Origin: JALOLG01 sp963776935
GTDB lineage: Bacteria > Actinomycetota > Acidimicrobiia > Acidimicrobiales > Ilumatobacteraceae
Assembly: GCA_963776935.1 (NCBI GenBank)
Contig: CAVZOP010000015.1
Coordinates: 372,001-436,000, forward strand
Length of the DNA stretch: 64,000 nucleotides
Direction: 5' to 3'
Shown here: piece by piece, positions 43,950 through 52,835 of the stretch
Numbering within the stretch: position 1 is the stretch's first letter
Layout: the number at the start of each line of letters is the position of its first letter
Program-made: the position numbers and the translations under genes
The notes under the pieces: model-generated
The model's database searches: none
What the model saw: only the letters and a program-made list of their open reading frames with translations
Told to the model about the DNA's origin: nothing

Positions 43950-45255
43950 ATGCCCGACGCTGCAACCGCACCTGCACCTCTGACACCGGCACCCGCCGCG
44001 GCACCGAGCCTCGAAGAGTTCACCGCCGAGGTCGAGTCGTTCCTCGAGGCCAACTCCCGACGCAAGGAGGCCGAGAAGAAGTTCGTGTGGGGCGAGGGCT
44101 CCGACACCGTGTCGATGTTCGAAGAGCGCGACCGTGATGCCGAGGGCGCGCTGCTCGCCGCGGCGTGTGCGTGGCGGGCCACGCGCTTCGATGCCGGGCT
44201 GGGCTGGATCACCGGTCCGCCGGAGCTCGGTGGACGCGGTCTGTCGAGCGCCCATCGAGCGCGTCTACGACACGCTCGAGTCCAAGTACGACGTCCCCAA
44301 CCAGAGCTTCTTCACGATCGGGCTGGGCATGGTCGCGCCGACGATCGTGGCCCACGGCAGCACGGACGCGAAGAACCACTACCTGGAGGCGATGTACCGC
44401 GGCGACATCGTCGCCTGTCAGCTGTTCTCCGAGCCGGGCGCCGGCAGCGACCTGGCGAGCCTGCAGACCAAGGCCGAGCGCGACGGCGACGAGTGGGTGA
44501 TCACCGGGCAGAAGGTCTGGACCACCGGCGCCCACTACTCCGACATCGGCGAGATCATCGCCCGCACCGATCCCGAGCTCCCCAAGCACAAGGGCCTCAC
44601 CGGGTTCATCGTCGACATGCGGGCGCCCGGCGTCGAGGTGCGGCCGCTGCGTCAGATGACGGGCGGGGCCAGCTTCAACGAGGTCTTCTTCAACGAAGTG
44701 AAGGTCCCCGACGCCGATCGGCTCGGCGACCTCAACAACGGGTGGAACGTCGCCCTCACCACGCTGATGAACGAGCGCTCGGCGATCGGCGCCGGCGGCG
44801 GGGGTGGCAACAACCTGCTGACCCGCCTCATCGCCATGACCAAGGCGTTCGGGTTGTCCGACGATCCGCTCGTGCGCCAGGAGTTGGCCGACCTGGTGAT
44901 CCGGTCGCGGGTGCAGAACATGAACAACCAGCGCGCCCTCGACAAGATCCGTGCCGGCCAGCTGCCGGGTCCCGAGATGAGCATGGCCAAGCTCGGCGGG
45001 ACGATGATCATGCGACGCATGGGCGACTTCGTCTCGCACGTCCTCGGGCCGAAGATGATCGCCGACACCGGCGAGTGGGGCACGTTCGCCTGGAGCCAGC
45101 TCGTGCTCGGCACCCCCGGTGGGCGCATCGCCGGCGGCAGCGACGAGGTGATGCGCAACATCGTCGGCGAGCGCGTGCTCGGGCTGCCGAAGGACGCCGG
45201 CATCGACTCCACGTCGCCGTTCCGCGAATTGAAGGTCGGCACGCAAAAGACGTGA
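43950..45255 (+). CDS. Acyl-CoA dehydrogenase (frameshifted)
   Basis: Start ATG 43950 (MPDAATAPAPLTPAPAAAPSL). The N-terminal helical domain ends GWITGPPELGGRGLSSAH. After a slip near 44245 the rest continues as ERVYDTLESKYDVPNQSFFTIGLGMVAPTI. FAD-binding motifs are clear (FSEPGAGSDLASLQT, ITGQKVWTTGAHYSD), and the end GGRIAGGSDEVMRNIVGERVLGLP is typical of the family. Corrected length is about 434 residues. It catalyses alpha-beta oxidation of an acyl-CoA of unknown chain type. It converges with the VWA gene four bases away. Confidence 0.9.
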
Positions 45256-45258
45256 CGT

Positions 45259-46513
45259 TCACCCCCGATCCAGCGCGTCGCCGAGGACGTCGGGGAACTC
45301 GTCGGGCGTGCACGCCAGCACCGTGGCGCCCGAGCGCGGCCAGGTCGGCGGCGGCGACATGGTCGTGCACCGGCGCGCCGTCGTCGCTGAGGGCGAGCAG
45401 GCACACCACGGTGACGTCGGCCCGCACCAACTCGGCGACGCGAGCACGCAGCAGTTCGGCGTTGCCGCCCTCGAACAGGTCGCTGATCAACACGAGCACC
45501 GTGTCGCGGGGCCGGGTCACCAACCGCCGGCAGTAGCCGAGCGCCTGGGCGATGTCGGTGCCGCCGCCGAGCTGCACGCCGAACAACACGTCGACCGGAT
45601 CGTGCAGGAGCGGTGTGAGATCGGTGACCGACGTGTCGAAGGCGACGAGGTGCGTGCGCAACGCGGGGAGCTGGGCGAGCACGGCCCCGAACAGCGACGC
45701 GTACACCACGCTGTCGGCCATCGAGCCCGATTGATCGATGGCGATGATCACGTCGCGGGCGAGGCTGCGGTGACGACGCCCGTAGCCGATCAGCCGCTCG
45801 GGCACCACGGTGCGGTACTCGGGCAGCCAGTGCCGCAAGTTGGCATGCACGGTGTGGGGCCAGTCGATGTCGCCCGGCCGTGGCCGCCGCGATCGGTTGG
45901 CGCGGGCGAGCGCGCCGTCGACCGCCTGGCGGGTGCGGTCGGTGAGACGCTGCTCGAGGTCGGCGAGCACCTTGGCGACGACCGTGCGGGCCGTCGCCCG
46001 CGTCTCGTCGGGGAGCAGACGGTTGAGCTCGACGAGCAACGTGACGAGGTGGAGGTCGGGCTCGACCGCCTCGAGCATCTCCGGTTCGAGCAGCAGCCGG
46101 CGCAGATCGAGGCGTTCGATCGCATCGCGTTGCAGCACCTGCACCACGGGTGACGGGAAGTAGCGCCGGATGTCGCCGAGCCAGCGGGCAACTCGAGGCG
46201 CCGACCGTCCGAGCCCGCCGGCCCGGCCGGTGGTGCGCCCGCGCGTCCGCCGCCCCGTCTCGTCGGCCACCCGTGCCACGGCGCCGGACTCGTCGTAGAC
46301 CGCGCCGAGCGCGGCGTCGATGCGGGCGTCGTCGCCGTCGAGCGGCGTGCCGGTGCCGTCGGCGTCGCCACCTCCCAGCACGAGCCGCCAGCGGCGCATC
46401 CGTTCGCTCTCCGAGACCCGCATCCTCGGCGCGTCGATCACGCCGTCCGGCCCGTCGACGTCGGCCCTCCCCGTCGCGTTCGTCGCGTTCGTCGCGTTCG
46501 TCGCGTTCGTCAC
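45259..46513 (-). CDS. VWA domain protein of the DUF5682/MoxR cluster (frameshifted near end)
   Basis: GTG start at 46513 overlaps the DUF5682 stop (GTGA). The N-terminus (TNATNATNATNATG) comes from a 9-bp repeat. A long helical region is followed by a VWA domain with the MIDAS motif D-x-S-x-S in VIIAIDQSGSMADSVVYASLFGAVLA, then FDTSVTDLTP, GGGTDIAQAL and LVLISDLFEGG. The frame slips near 45335; the natural end GATVLACTPDEFPDVLGDALDRG is one frame over, to the stop at 45259. It probably works with the MoxR ATPase at 48736. Confidence 0.88.
46473..46508. repeat. Four tandem 9-bp units at the VWA gene start
   Basis: GTCGCGTTC repeats at 46473-46481, 46482-46490, 46491-46499 and 46500-46508, encoding the repeated T-N-A at the start of the VWA protein, next to its GTG. 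Confidence 0.93.
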
Positions 46514-48723
46514 GTCGGCTCCTCCACAACGTCGCTGGCGTCGATCGGCAGGCCGAACGCGAGGCGCACCGTGCGCAGCGCGGCCGCGGCGCGCACCGGG
46601 TCGATACCGGGGCCGAAGCCCACCGGCGCCTCGCGAGACTCGCCGGCGAGGAGGCGGCCGAGCTGGCGCCGTTCGGCCGGTTCGAACGCACCGAACGTGC
46701 GGCGCAGCAGCGGGATCACGTCGGTGAACGCATCCGGCGCCAACGACGACAACCACCGGTCGACGATGTCGCGCAGGTCGGCGTCGTGCAGCAGCACCGT
46801 GCCGCTCCCGGCGACGAACCCCTCGACGAACGCGGCGCCGACCGCCGGCGGAGTGCCCGACGAGAGCGCCCGGCTGAGCCGGCGCTCGACCCGCGCCGCG
46901 TCCCAATCGCCAGCGTCGTGCAGCAGGCGGGTGGCGCGGCCCTGGACGAGACCGTGGGCACGTCCGTCGGCGAGGTGACCCAACACGTCGGAGAGCCCGG
47001 CGTGGCGCGCCGGATGGTCGACGAGCGCCAGCGCGGCCTGGACCCCGCTCAGGCGTTCGACCATCACCCGCGCCGCGGCGTCGTCGAGCGACGCGCAGGC
47101 GACGACGACGCCGGCCAGCACGCGGACGACCAGTCCGTCGAACACGGTGCGCAGCGCCGACACGTCGGTCGCGCGCACGTCGCCGTAGCGCTGGGCGTGA
47201 GCGAGGGGCCCGAGCGCGGCCATCAACTGGCCGACGTCGGGATCGTGGGCGGCACGCGCCGAGAGCTGGACGACGATCGGCTCGACGGCGTCGGCGAGAT
47301 GGGCGAGCAACGCCAGGTCGAGCGCCGCGGCGAGCTCGAGCAAGCCGTCGGCGTTGACGGCCCGCTCGACGAGCCGGTTGGTGGCCGCCTGCTCGACGGT
47401 GGTGCCGTGGGCGGCGAGCTCGACGAGACGCACCGACAGTTCCGGCTCCCAGGCCACCCGCCAGGTCTCGCGGAACGTGCCACTCGTGCCACGACCCTCT
47501 TCGAGTGCGCCCCATCCGACGCCGAGGGCGACGAGCTGGTGCAACAGGTGTGAGCGGGCCAGCCCGTTCGGCGTGCGCAGGTCGAGCTCGACCACCGCCG
47601 GCTCGGCCTTCGGCTTGAGCCGCACCCGGCGTTGGCGGGCGAGCAGGTCGCGCGCGAGAGGAACCTGCGGCGCACTCGGGGGAACCTCACCGATGGCCTC
47701 GCCGACGACCAGGCGGCGCCGCACGAGCGGCAGGCCACCCATCACCGCGTCGGCGGAGTCGAGCACCTCGTCCAGACCGGGGCGGGGCCGTCCGCGCAGC
47801 ACCGAAAGCGTCTCGGCCATCCGCGACGCGGCGATGAGGTGATCGGGCGAGGCTGCCATCCCGGCACCGCGCAGCAGTTGGGCGGCGTCGACGAAGAACC
47901 GGGTGACTCCGTCGGGCCCGGGGTGGCGGAACACGTGGTCGTACCAACCCGGATGGCGGACCCCGGCGCCGTAGCCGGTGGCCGTGGCGAGCCGGCGGTG
48001 CGTCCACGGCACCCAGCTGACGCCCACCTTCACCTTCGGCAGCCCGCGCAACGTGGCGTTGTCGGCGGCGGCCGAGGTGGCCGCGGTGTCGAGCGCCGGC
48101 ACGTGCCAGGCACCACAGACGACGGCGACCGTGGCGTATCCGTCGTTCACGGCCGCCCGGATGGCACGCCGCATGTGGGCCTCGCGCCGCGCTTCACCGC
48201 GCGACGACACGGTGCCCGATCGCACGGCTGCCATCGCGTCGGCCACGGCGTCGAACGCGACGAGACCGTCGCCGCGATGCTCGACGACGTCGTCCCACCA
48301 TCGTTCTGCGTCGGGCTCACCCGCCGCAGCCGCGAGAGCCGCGAGCGGATCGACCGGGGCGCCACCGTCGAGCGCGATCTCGTCAGGCGCCGTGTCGTCA
48401 GGACCGCCGGCGAGCGTGTTGGCCAGCGGGAGGTCGATCGCCCGCAGCTCGACGCCGCGCGCGTTGGCCCAGGCGACCGCCTGCCATTCGGGGCTGAACG
48501 AGGCGAGTGGAGCGAACGCCGCCCGATGCGGCTGGTCGACCACGTGCCCGAGTAGGGCGACAGGAGGGACGAGGTGCTCGTCGCCGATCCACGCCAGCGC
48601 GGCCGTCGTCTCGGCCGGCGCCTCGACGAGCACGACGTCGGGCTGCAACTCGTCGAACGCCTTCACCACCGAACGCGCCGAGCCGGGACCGTGGTGCCGG
48701 ATGCCGAGCAGGTGCACCGCCAT
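46510..48723 (-). CDS. DUF5682 family protein (TraB/ChaN-like N-terminus)
   Basis: A 737-residue protein starting MAVHLLGIRHHGPGSARSVVKAFDELQPDVVLVEAPAE. The G-x-x-H-H-G-P-x-S and V-x-V-E-x-P motifs recall the TraB/ChaN/EreA-like fold, whose members are metal-dependent hydrolases or haem-binding proteins. A second conserved block is VAVVCGAWHVPAL. The C-terminal half is helical repeats. DUF5682 is found with VWA, MoxR, DUF5691 and SWIM proteins, as here; no activity is established. It lies 12 nt downstream of the MoxR gene. Confidence 0.88.
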   Translation of the reverse strand: MAVHLLGIRHHGPGSARSVVKAFDELQPDVVLVEAPAETTAALAWIGDEHLVPPVALLGHVVDQPHRAAFAPLASFSPEWQAVAWANARGVELRAIDLPLANTLAGGPDDTAPDEIALDGGAPVDPLAALAAAAGEPDAERWWDDVVEHRGDGLVAFDAVADAMAAVRSGTVSSRGEARREAHMRRAIRAAVNDGYATVAVVCGAWHVPALDTAATSAAADNATLRGLPKVKVGVSWVPWTHRRLATATGYGAGVRHPGWYDHVFRHPGPDGVTRFFVDAAQLLRGAGMAASPDHLIAASRMAETLSVLRGRPRPGLDEVLDSADAVMGGLPLVRRRLVVGEAIGEVPPSAPQVPLARDLLARQRRVRLKPKAEPAVVELDLRTPNGLARSHLLHQLVALGVGWGALEEGRGTSGTFRETWRVAWEPELSVRLVELAAHGTTVEQAATNRLVERAVNADGLLELAAALDLALLAHLADAVEPIVVQLSARAAHDPDVGQLMAALGPLAHAQRYGDVRATDVSALRTVFDGLVVRVLAGVVVACASLDDAAARVMVERLSGVQAALALVDHPARHAGLSDVLGHLADGRAHGLVQGRATRLLHDAGDWDAARVERRLSRALSSGTPPAVGAAFVEGFVAGSGTVLLHDADLRDIVDRWLSSLAPDAFTDVIPLLRRTFGAFEPAERRQLGRLLAGESREAPVGFGPGIDPVRAAAALRTVRLAFGLPIDASDVVEEPT

Positions 48724-48735
48724 CGGCCCGACCCC

Positions 48736-49821
48736 TCAGCCCAGGGCGCGGCACGCGTCGTAGAAGTCGTCCCAGCCGTCGCGGTCGCGCACGACCGCTT
48801 CGAGATACTCGCGCCAGGCGATGGCGTCGTGCACCGGATCGCGCACGACCGCACCGACGATGCCGGCCGCGACGTCGTCGGCCCGGAGCGTGCCGTCGCC
48901 GAAGTGAGCCGCCAGCGACAACCCGCTGGTGACGACCGAGATCGCTTCTGCCGTCGAGAGCGTGCCGCTCGGCACCTTGAGGCTCGTCGCACCGTCGGCG
49001 GTGACTCCGCCGCGCAGCTCGCGAAAGATCGTGACGACACGGCGGATCTCGTCGGCACCGGCCGGCACCGGCGGCAGCGCCAGCGCCGCCCCGAGCTCAC
49101 CGACACGCTGGTTGACGATCGCCATCTCCTCCTCGACGGACTCGGGGAGCGGGAGCACGACGGTGTTGAAGCGGCGGCGCAGTGCGCTCGACAGCTCGTT
49201 GATCCCGCGGTCGCGATCGTTGGCGGTGGCGATCAGGTTGAACCCCCGGACGGCGGCGACCTCGGTGTTGAGCTCGGGCACCGGCAGCGACTTCTCCGAC
49301 AGGATCATGACGAGCGCGTCCTGGACGTCGGACGGCATCCGGGTGAGCTCCTCGACGCGCGCGATCGACCCGGCGCGCATCGCCCGGTACACCGGGCTCG
49401 GTACCAGCGCCGCCTCGCTCGGGCCTTCCGCCAGCAGGCGGGCGTAGTTCCAGCCGTAGCGCAGCGTCTCCTCGGTGGTGCCGGCGGTGCCCTGCACGAG
49501 CAGCGTCGAGTCGCCGCTGATCGCGGCCGCGAGGTGCTCGCTCACCCAGGTCTTGGCGGTGCCCGGGACGCCGAGCAGCAGCAGCGCCCGGTCGGTGGCG
49601 AGGGTGGCGACGGCGATCTCCATCAGCCGCCGCCGGCCGACGTACTTGGGCACGATCGCCGTGCCGTCGGCGAGCGTGCCGCCCATCAGGTAGGTGACCA
49701 CGGCCCACGGCGACAGCCGCCAACTCGGCGGCCGCTCGCGATCGTCACTGGCGGCCAGCGCCGCCAGCTCGTGCGCATGCTGGGCCTCGGCATGCGGGCG
49801 TAGGATCGCCACGGTTTCCAT
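48736..49821 (-). CDS. MoxR-family AAA ATPase
   Basis: A 361-residue AAA+ ATPase from ATG 49821 (METVAILRPHAEAQHAHEL). Walker A is LLLGVPGTAKTWVSEHLA (the MoxR G-x-P-G-x-A-K-T form), then VQGTAGTTEETLRYGWNYARLL, sensor 1 in GFNLIATANDRDRGINELSSALRRRF and an arginine-finger region. MoxR ATPases act with VWA partners to remodel or activate proteins; the likely partner is the VWA protein at 45259. Genes run MoxR, DUF5682, VWA in one operon. Confidence 0.93.
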   Translation of the reverse strand: METVAILRPHAEAQHAHELAALAASDDRERPPSWRLSPWAVVTYLMGGTLADGTAIVPKYVGRRRLMEIAVATLATDRALLLLGVPGTAKTWVSEHLAAAISGDSTLLVQGTAGTTEETLRYGWNYARLLAEGPSEAALVPSPVYRAMRAGSIARVEELTRMPSDVQDALVMILSEKSLPVPELNTEVAAVRGFNLIATANDRDRGINELSSALRRRFNTVVLPLPESVEEEMAIVNQRVGELGAALALPPVPAGADEIRRVVTIFRELRGGVTADGATSLKVPSGTLSTAEAISVVTSGLSLAAHFGDGTLRADDVAAGIVGAVVRDPVHDAIAWREYLEAVVRDRDGWDDFYDACRALG

Positions 49822-49851
49822 CCGTCCCGACGTTACCGAGGGGGTGTCTCG

Positions 49852-50261
49852 ATGGCCGCCCGCAAGCCCAAGAGCAAGGCACGGCAGCGAGTTGATGGCG
49901 TCGCTGAAGTCGTTCGCGCTCGGGTTGCCCGGTGCGTGGCCCGACAACCCGTGGGGCGACTCGGTCGTCAAGGTCGGCAAGAAGATCTTCGTGTTCCTCG
50001 GCGAGGGCGCCGAGGATTCGGGGATCACCGTGAAGGTCCCCGAGTCACACGATCACGCGATGAGCTTCACCGGTGCCATGCCGACCGGCTACGGGCTCGG
50101 CAAGGCGGGCTGGGTGACGATCCCCGTCGCCGGCTTGCGGCGATGACGACGCCGAGGTGCTGCACGACTTCGTCGAGGAGAGCTATCGCAACGTCGCCCC
50201 GAAGAAGCTGATCAAGGAGCTCGACGCGCAACACGACGCGGGTGCGACCGGGACGAGCTGA
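49852..50261 (+). CDS. MmcQ/YjbR-like protein (two frameshifts)
   Basis: Starts at ATG 49852 (MAARKPKSKARQ) behind GAGGGGG. The body MASLKSFALGLPGAWPDNPWGDSVVKVGKKIFVFLGEGAED is one frame over (slip near 49890), and the end DDDAEVLHDFVEESYRNVAPKKLIKELDAQHD is in a third (slip near 50142). It is the small CyaY-like/YjbR fold (about 135 residues corrected) of unknown function. It is the only gene in this cluster on the plus strand, wedged between DUF5691 and MoxR. Confidence 0.78.
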
Positions 50262-50281
50262 CGACGCTCGACGTCCTCGGG

Positions 50282-51088
50282 TCAAACGTGCAACTCGGCC
50301 AGCATCCGGTGGCGGGTGCGGGCGAGGTCGGCGAGGGCGAGCGCCAAGCCGGCGGACGGCCACATCGGATCGACGGCGGAGAGCGCCGCGGCGGCGTCCT
50401 CGAGCACCTCGGGCCGGCACCTCGCCAGCAGGTTGATGAGCACGGCCCGGTGCGGCGCGCCGAATCGGCCGGAGTTGAACGCCGAGCCGAGCGTCGACAC
50501 GAACGTGTGCGCGTCCGCGGTCAGAAGCGCGGCGAGCTCCGGCGGCACGGCCAGCGGCGGCACGCTCATCACGGCATCGGCGTCGACGCGGGCGGATGTT
50601 CGTGGGGTCAGCTCGGGGACCTGCTCGGTCACCCATCGGGCGATCGGTCCGGCCGCGAGCGCCGCCCGGGCGAGCCGCGTGGCGTCGGTGCGGTGCCTGA
50701 TGAGCAGACCCACGACGACATCGGGCGGCGGCCGCACGCCTCGTTCGATCACGGTCAGCACCCACTCGTCCTCGAGCACCGGCCATTCGGCCACGACGTA
50801 GCGCCAGGTCGCCGCCGCCGCGGCCGGGCAGGCCGGCCGCGGATCGGGCGCGGGCGGGGCGAGCCGGTCGGCGGGCGGCCCGGCGACGAAGGCCGCGCGA
50901 CGTGCCGTCGCCCCGGCCGACACCGCGGCCAGCATCCGTTGCGAACGTGACTCACGGATGGTGTCGTCGACGAGGTCGGCCAACAATCCGGCCGGCGGCT
51001 CGGGTGGGTCGCGCCGGTCGGTGCCGAGCAGCGCCACGGTCACCAGGTCCGACCAGTAGCGGTCGAGTGGCGGCGATGGCGCCGTCAT
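50282..51088 (-). CDS. DUF5691 family protein
   Basis: A 268-residue alpha-helical protein from ATG 51088 (MTAPSPPLDRYWSDLVTVALLGTDRRDPPEPP). The opening W-x-x-L-V-x-x-A-L-L-G-T-D-R is characteristic of DUF5691. HEAT-like helices follow (RAALAAGPIARWV, HRAVLINLLARCRPEVLE). Its start overlaps the SWIM gene stop (ATGA), so the two are coupled. Function unknown; always seen with SWIM/MoxR/VWA/DUF5682 neighbours. Confidence 0.85.
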   Translation of the reverse strand: MTAPSPPLDRYWSDLVTVALLGTDRRDPPEPPAGLLADLVDDTIRESRSQRMLAAVSAGATARRAAFVAGPPADRLAPPAPDPRPACPAAAAATWRYVVAEWPVLEDEWVLTVIERGVRPPPDVVVGLLIRHRTDATRLARAALAAGPIARWVTEQVPELTPRTSARVDADAVMSVPPLAVPPELAALLTADAHTFVSTLGSAFNSGRFGAPHRAVLINLLARCRPEVLEDAAAALSAVDPMWPSAGLALALADLARTRHRMLAELHV

Positions 51089-52563
51089 GCGACCCCGACG
51101 AACGACGGGTCGGCGACCGGGCCGACGTCGAGCGCCCGATCGGTGCTGTGGATGGTGAGCGGGATCACGCCGTGCGGCGTCCACTCGACGGTGAGCGTGG
51201 CGGGCTCACCAGCCGTGGCGGCGAGAACTGTCGCCAGGGCGCGTGGTGTTGCCAGCAGCGGGAGGGCGCCGGAGTCGTCGGTCAGGACCCAGCGCCCGGC
51301 GTGTCGGGTCGGCGCCGCCAGCACGGTTGCGGGATGCCGCTCGAGCCACGGTTCGCGGGCGACCGCGGTGCCGATCTCGTCGCAGGCCTCGACGATCGAG
51401 GAAGCCGGCGGAGCCACGAGCGGCTCGGGATCACCGAAGCGGTCGCCCACGAGTGCCCGCAGGGCGGGGCCCGGGTACCGATGCAGGTCGGCGTGCACCG
51501 CGGTGCCGACGACGAGTGATGTATCGAGGCTCTGGCGGTAGGCGGCGAACGACAGCACCATCGCCCAGCGGCCGCTCACCGTCCCGCGCAACCAGCACCG
51601 ACGAACCTCGATGCGGTCCTCGCGGGTGTCGCTGCGACCGGCGACGATCCATCGATCGGTGTCAGGAACGCCGGCGAGCACATCGGCCTGGCGCACCTGC
51701 CAGCCGGTCGCGGTGGCGACCGAATCGGCCAACGCACCTGGTAGATCGGGTAGTCGCTGGCCGGCCTGGGCGAGCAGGTGCAGCACACCGAGCTCGGCGA
51801 GCACGCGACCGTGCCAGTCGGGATCGGATCCGACGAGCCCGGCGAGCCGGCGGATGCGGTTGGCGAGGGCGCCCGCGCGGGCGTCGACGAGGCGGGCGGC
51901 GAGGTCGTCCCACGTGGCGTATCGGGCCAGCGACGGATCGGCGAGGCCGGTGCGGATCCGGTCGTCGAGCCAACGGTCGAGCTCGACGAGGCCCTCGCGC
52001 ATGCGGGCGACCCGCTCGTCGCGCGATCGATCGCCGTCGGGTGGCGGCACCGGTTCGGGCCGGTCGGGCGATTCGGGATCGTCGCCGGTGCCATGGTCGC
52101 CGCCCGTGTCGGTTCCGGCACCGGTGTCGGTCGACGGCGACGGCGACGGCGCCGATGCGCGATCGGTCGCATCGGGATCCGTCACGTCGTCGGGACCGAC
52201 GACCGGCGTGACGGCCGGCCCGGCGGCGCGCCCGGCCCGCGCCCGTGCCCATCGGGCGACGGCCGGCGGCGGTGCCGCTTCGGGCACCATGCCGCGAACC
52301 CACATCACGAGCAGGGCGAGGGCGTGCTTGCACGGCAACTTGCGACTGGGGCACGAGCAGCGCCATGCGACGTCGACGTGGTCGACGGCGGTCTCGTACG
52401 GCTCGGCGCCCGACCCGCTGCACCGACCCCACAGCGACCGGTCGTCGCATCCGAGCCCGGACCATCGCTGCGGCACGGCGATCGACTCCGCCGCGCCCAG
52501 CGCCGACGGCGACGGCGCCACCGCCGCCACCTGCTCGATCGTCCAACGCCCAGCCGACACCAT
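51085..52563 (-). CDS. SWIM zinc-finger protein
   Basis: A 492-residue protein from ATG 52563 (MVSAGRWTIEQVAAVAPSPSALGAAESIAVPQRWSGLG). The SWIM motif C-x-C-x(n)-C-x-H is at about residues 70-85 (VAWRCSCPSRKLPCKHALALLVMW). A low-complexity acidic/Pro linker (about 125-170) and a large helical C-terminal region follow. SWIM domains bind DNA or proteins. It heads the operon that continues with DUF5691 and resumes with MoxR, DUF5682 and VWA. Confidence 0.9.
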   Translation of the reverse strand: MVSAGRWTIEQVAAVAPSPSALGAAESIAVPQRWSGLGCDDRSLWGRCSGSGAEPYETAVDHVDVAWRCSCPSRKLPCKHALALLVMWVRGMVPEAAPPPAVARWARARAGRAAGPAVTPVVGPDDVTDPDATDRASAPSPSPSTDTGAGTDTGGDHGTGDDPESPDRPEPVPPPDGDRSRDERVARMREGLVELDRWLDDRIRTGLADPSLARYATWDDLAARLVDARAGALANRIRRLAGLVGSDPDWHGRVLAELGVLHLLAQAGQRLPDLPGALADSVATATGWQVRQADVLAGVPDTDRWIVAGRSDTREDRIEVRRCWLRGTVSGRWAMVLSFAAYRQSLDTSLVVGTAVHADLHRYPGPALRALVGDRFGDPEPLVAPPASSIVEACDEIGTAVAREPWLERHPATVLAAPTRHAGRWVLTDDSGALPLLATPRALATVLAATAGEPATLTVEWTPHGVIPLTIHSTDRALDVGPVADPSFVGVA

Positions 52564-52632
52564 CCCCACCGACGATACGACAGGGCTGTCCCACCAACCC
52601 CCTGCCGCTCCTCCCGCCGCCGGGATGTCGCG

Positions 52633-52818
52633 TGGATGTCGCCCCAAATCGAACTGTTCGACCTGGTGCACCAACGGTGTCGAGTCAGATCGAACTGTTC
52701 GGATTGGAGCACCGCGGGTGAGCCCTGGATGTCGCGCCAAATCGTTCTGTTCGACCTGGTGCACCAACGGTGGCGCGTTCGGGCGTTCTGTTCGGATTGG
52801 GGCACGGGCGGCGGGCTG
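52633..52818. repeat. Two 93-bp tandem repeats in the SWIM / oxygenase intergenic region
   Basis: Units at 52633-52725 and 52726-52818 begin TGGATGTCGC(C/G)CCAAATCG. They share CTGTTCGACCTGGTGCACC, and a second internal half-copy CTGTTCGGATTGG.GCAC. Each unit is therefore two related ~46-bp halves. The copies differ at several positions (GAACTGTTCG versus GTTCTGTTCG). Confidence 0.88.
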
Positions 52819-52835
52819 GATTTAGGCTCGGGGGT

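Noticed and set aside
45008..47515. Long minus-strand open frame upstream of and through the VWA gene
   Set aside because: Only the 45330-46513 part has protein character; the rest is Arg-rich shadow of DUF5682 and of the acyl-CoA dehydrogenase.
52640..52710. LexA boxes in the 93-bp repeats (TCGAAC-T-GTTCGA)
   Set aside because: The half-sites are separated by one base, not the four of actinobacterial SOS boxes.
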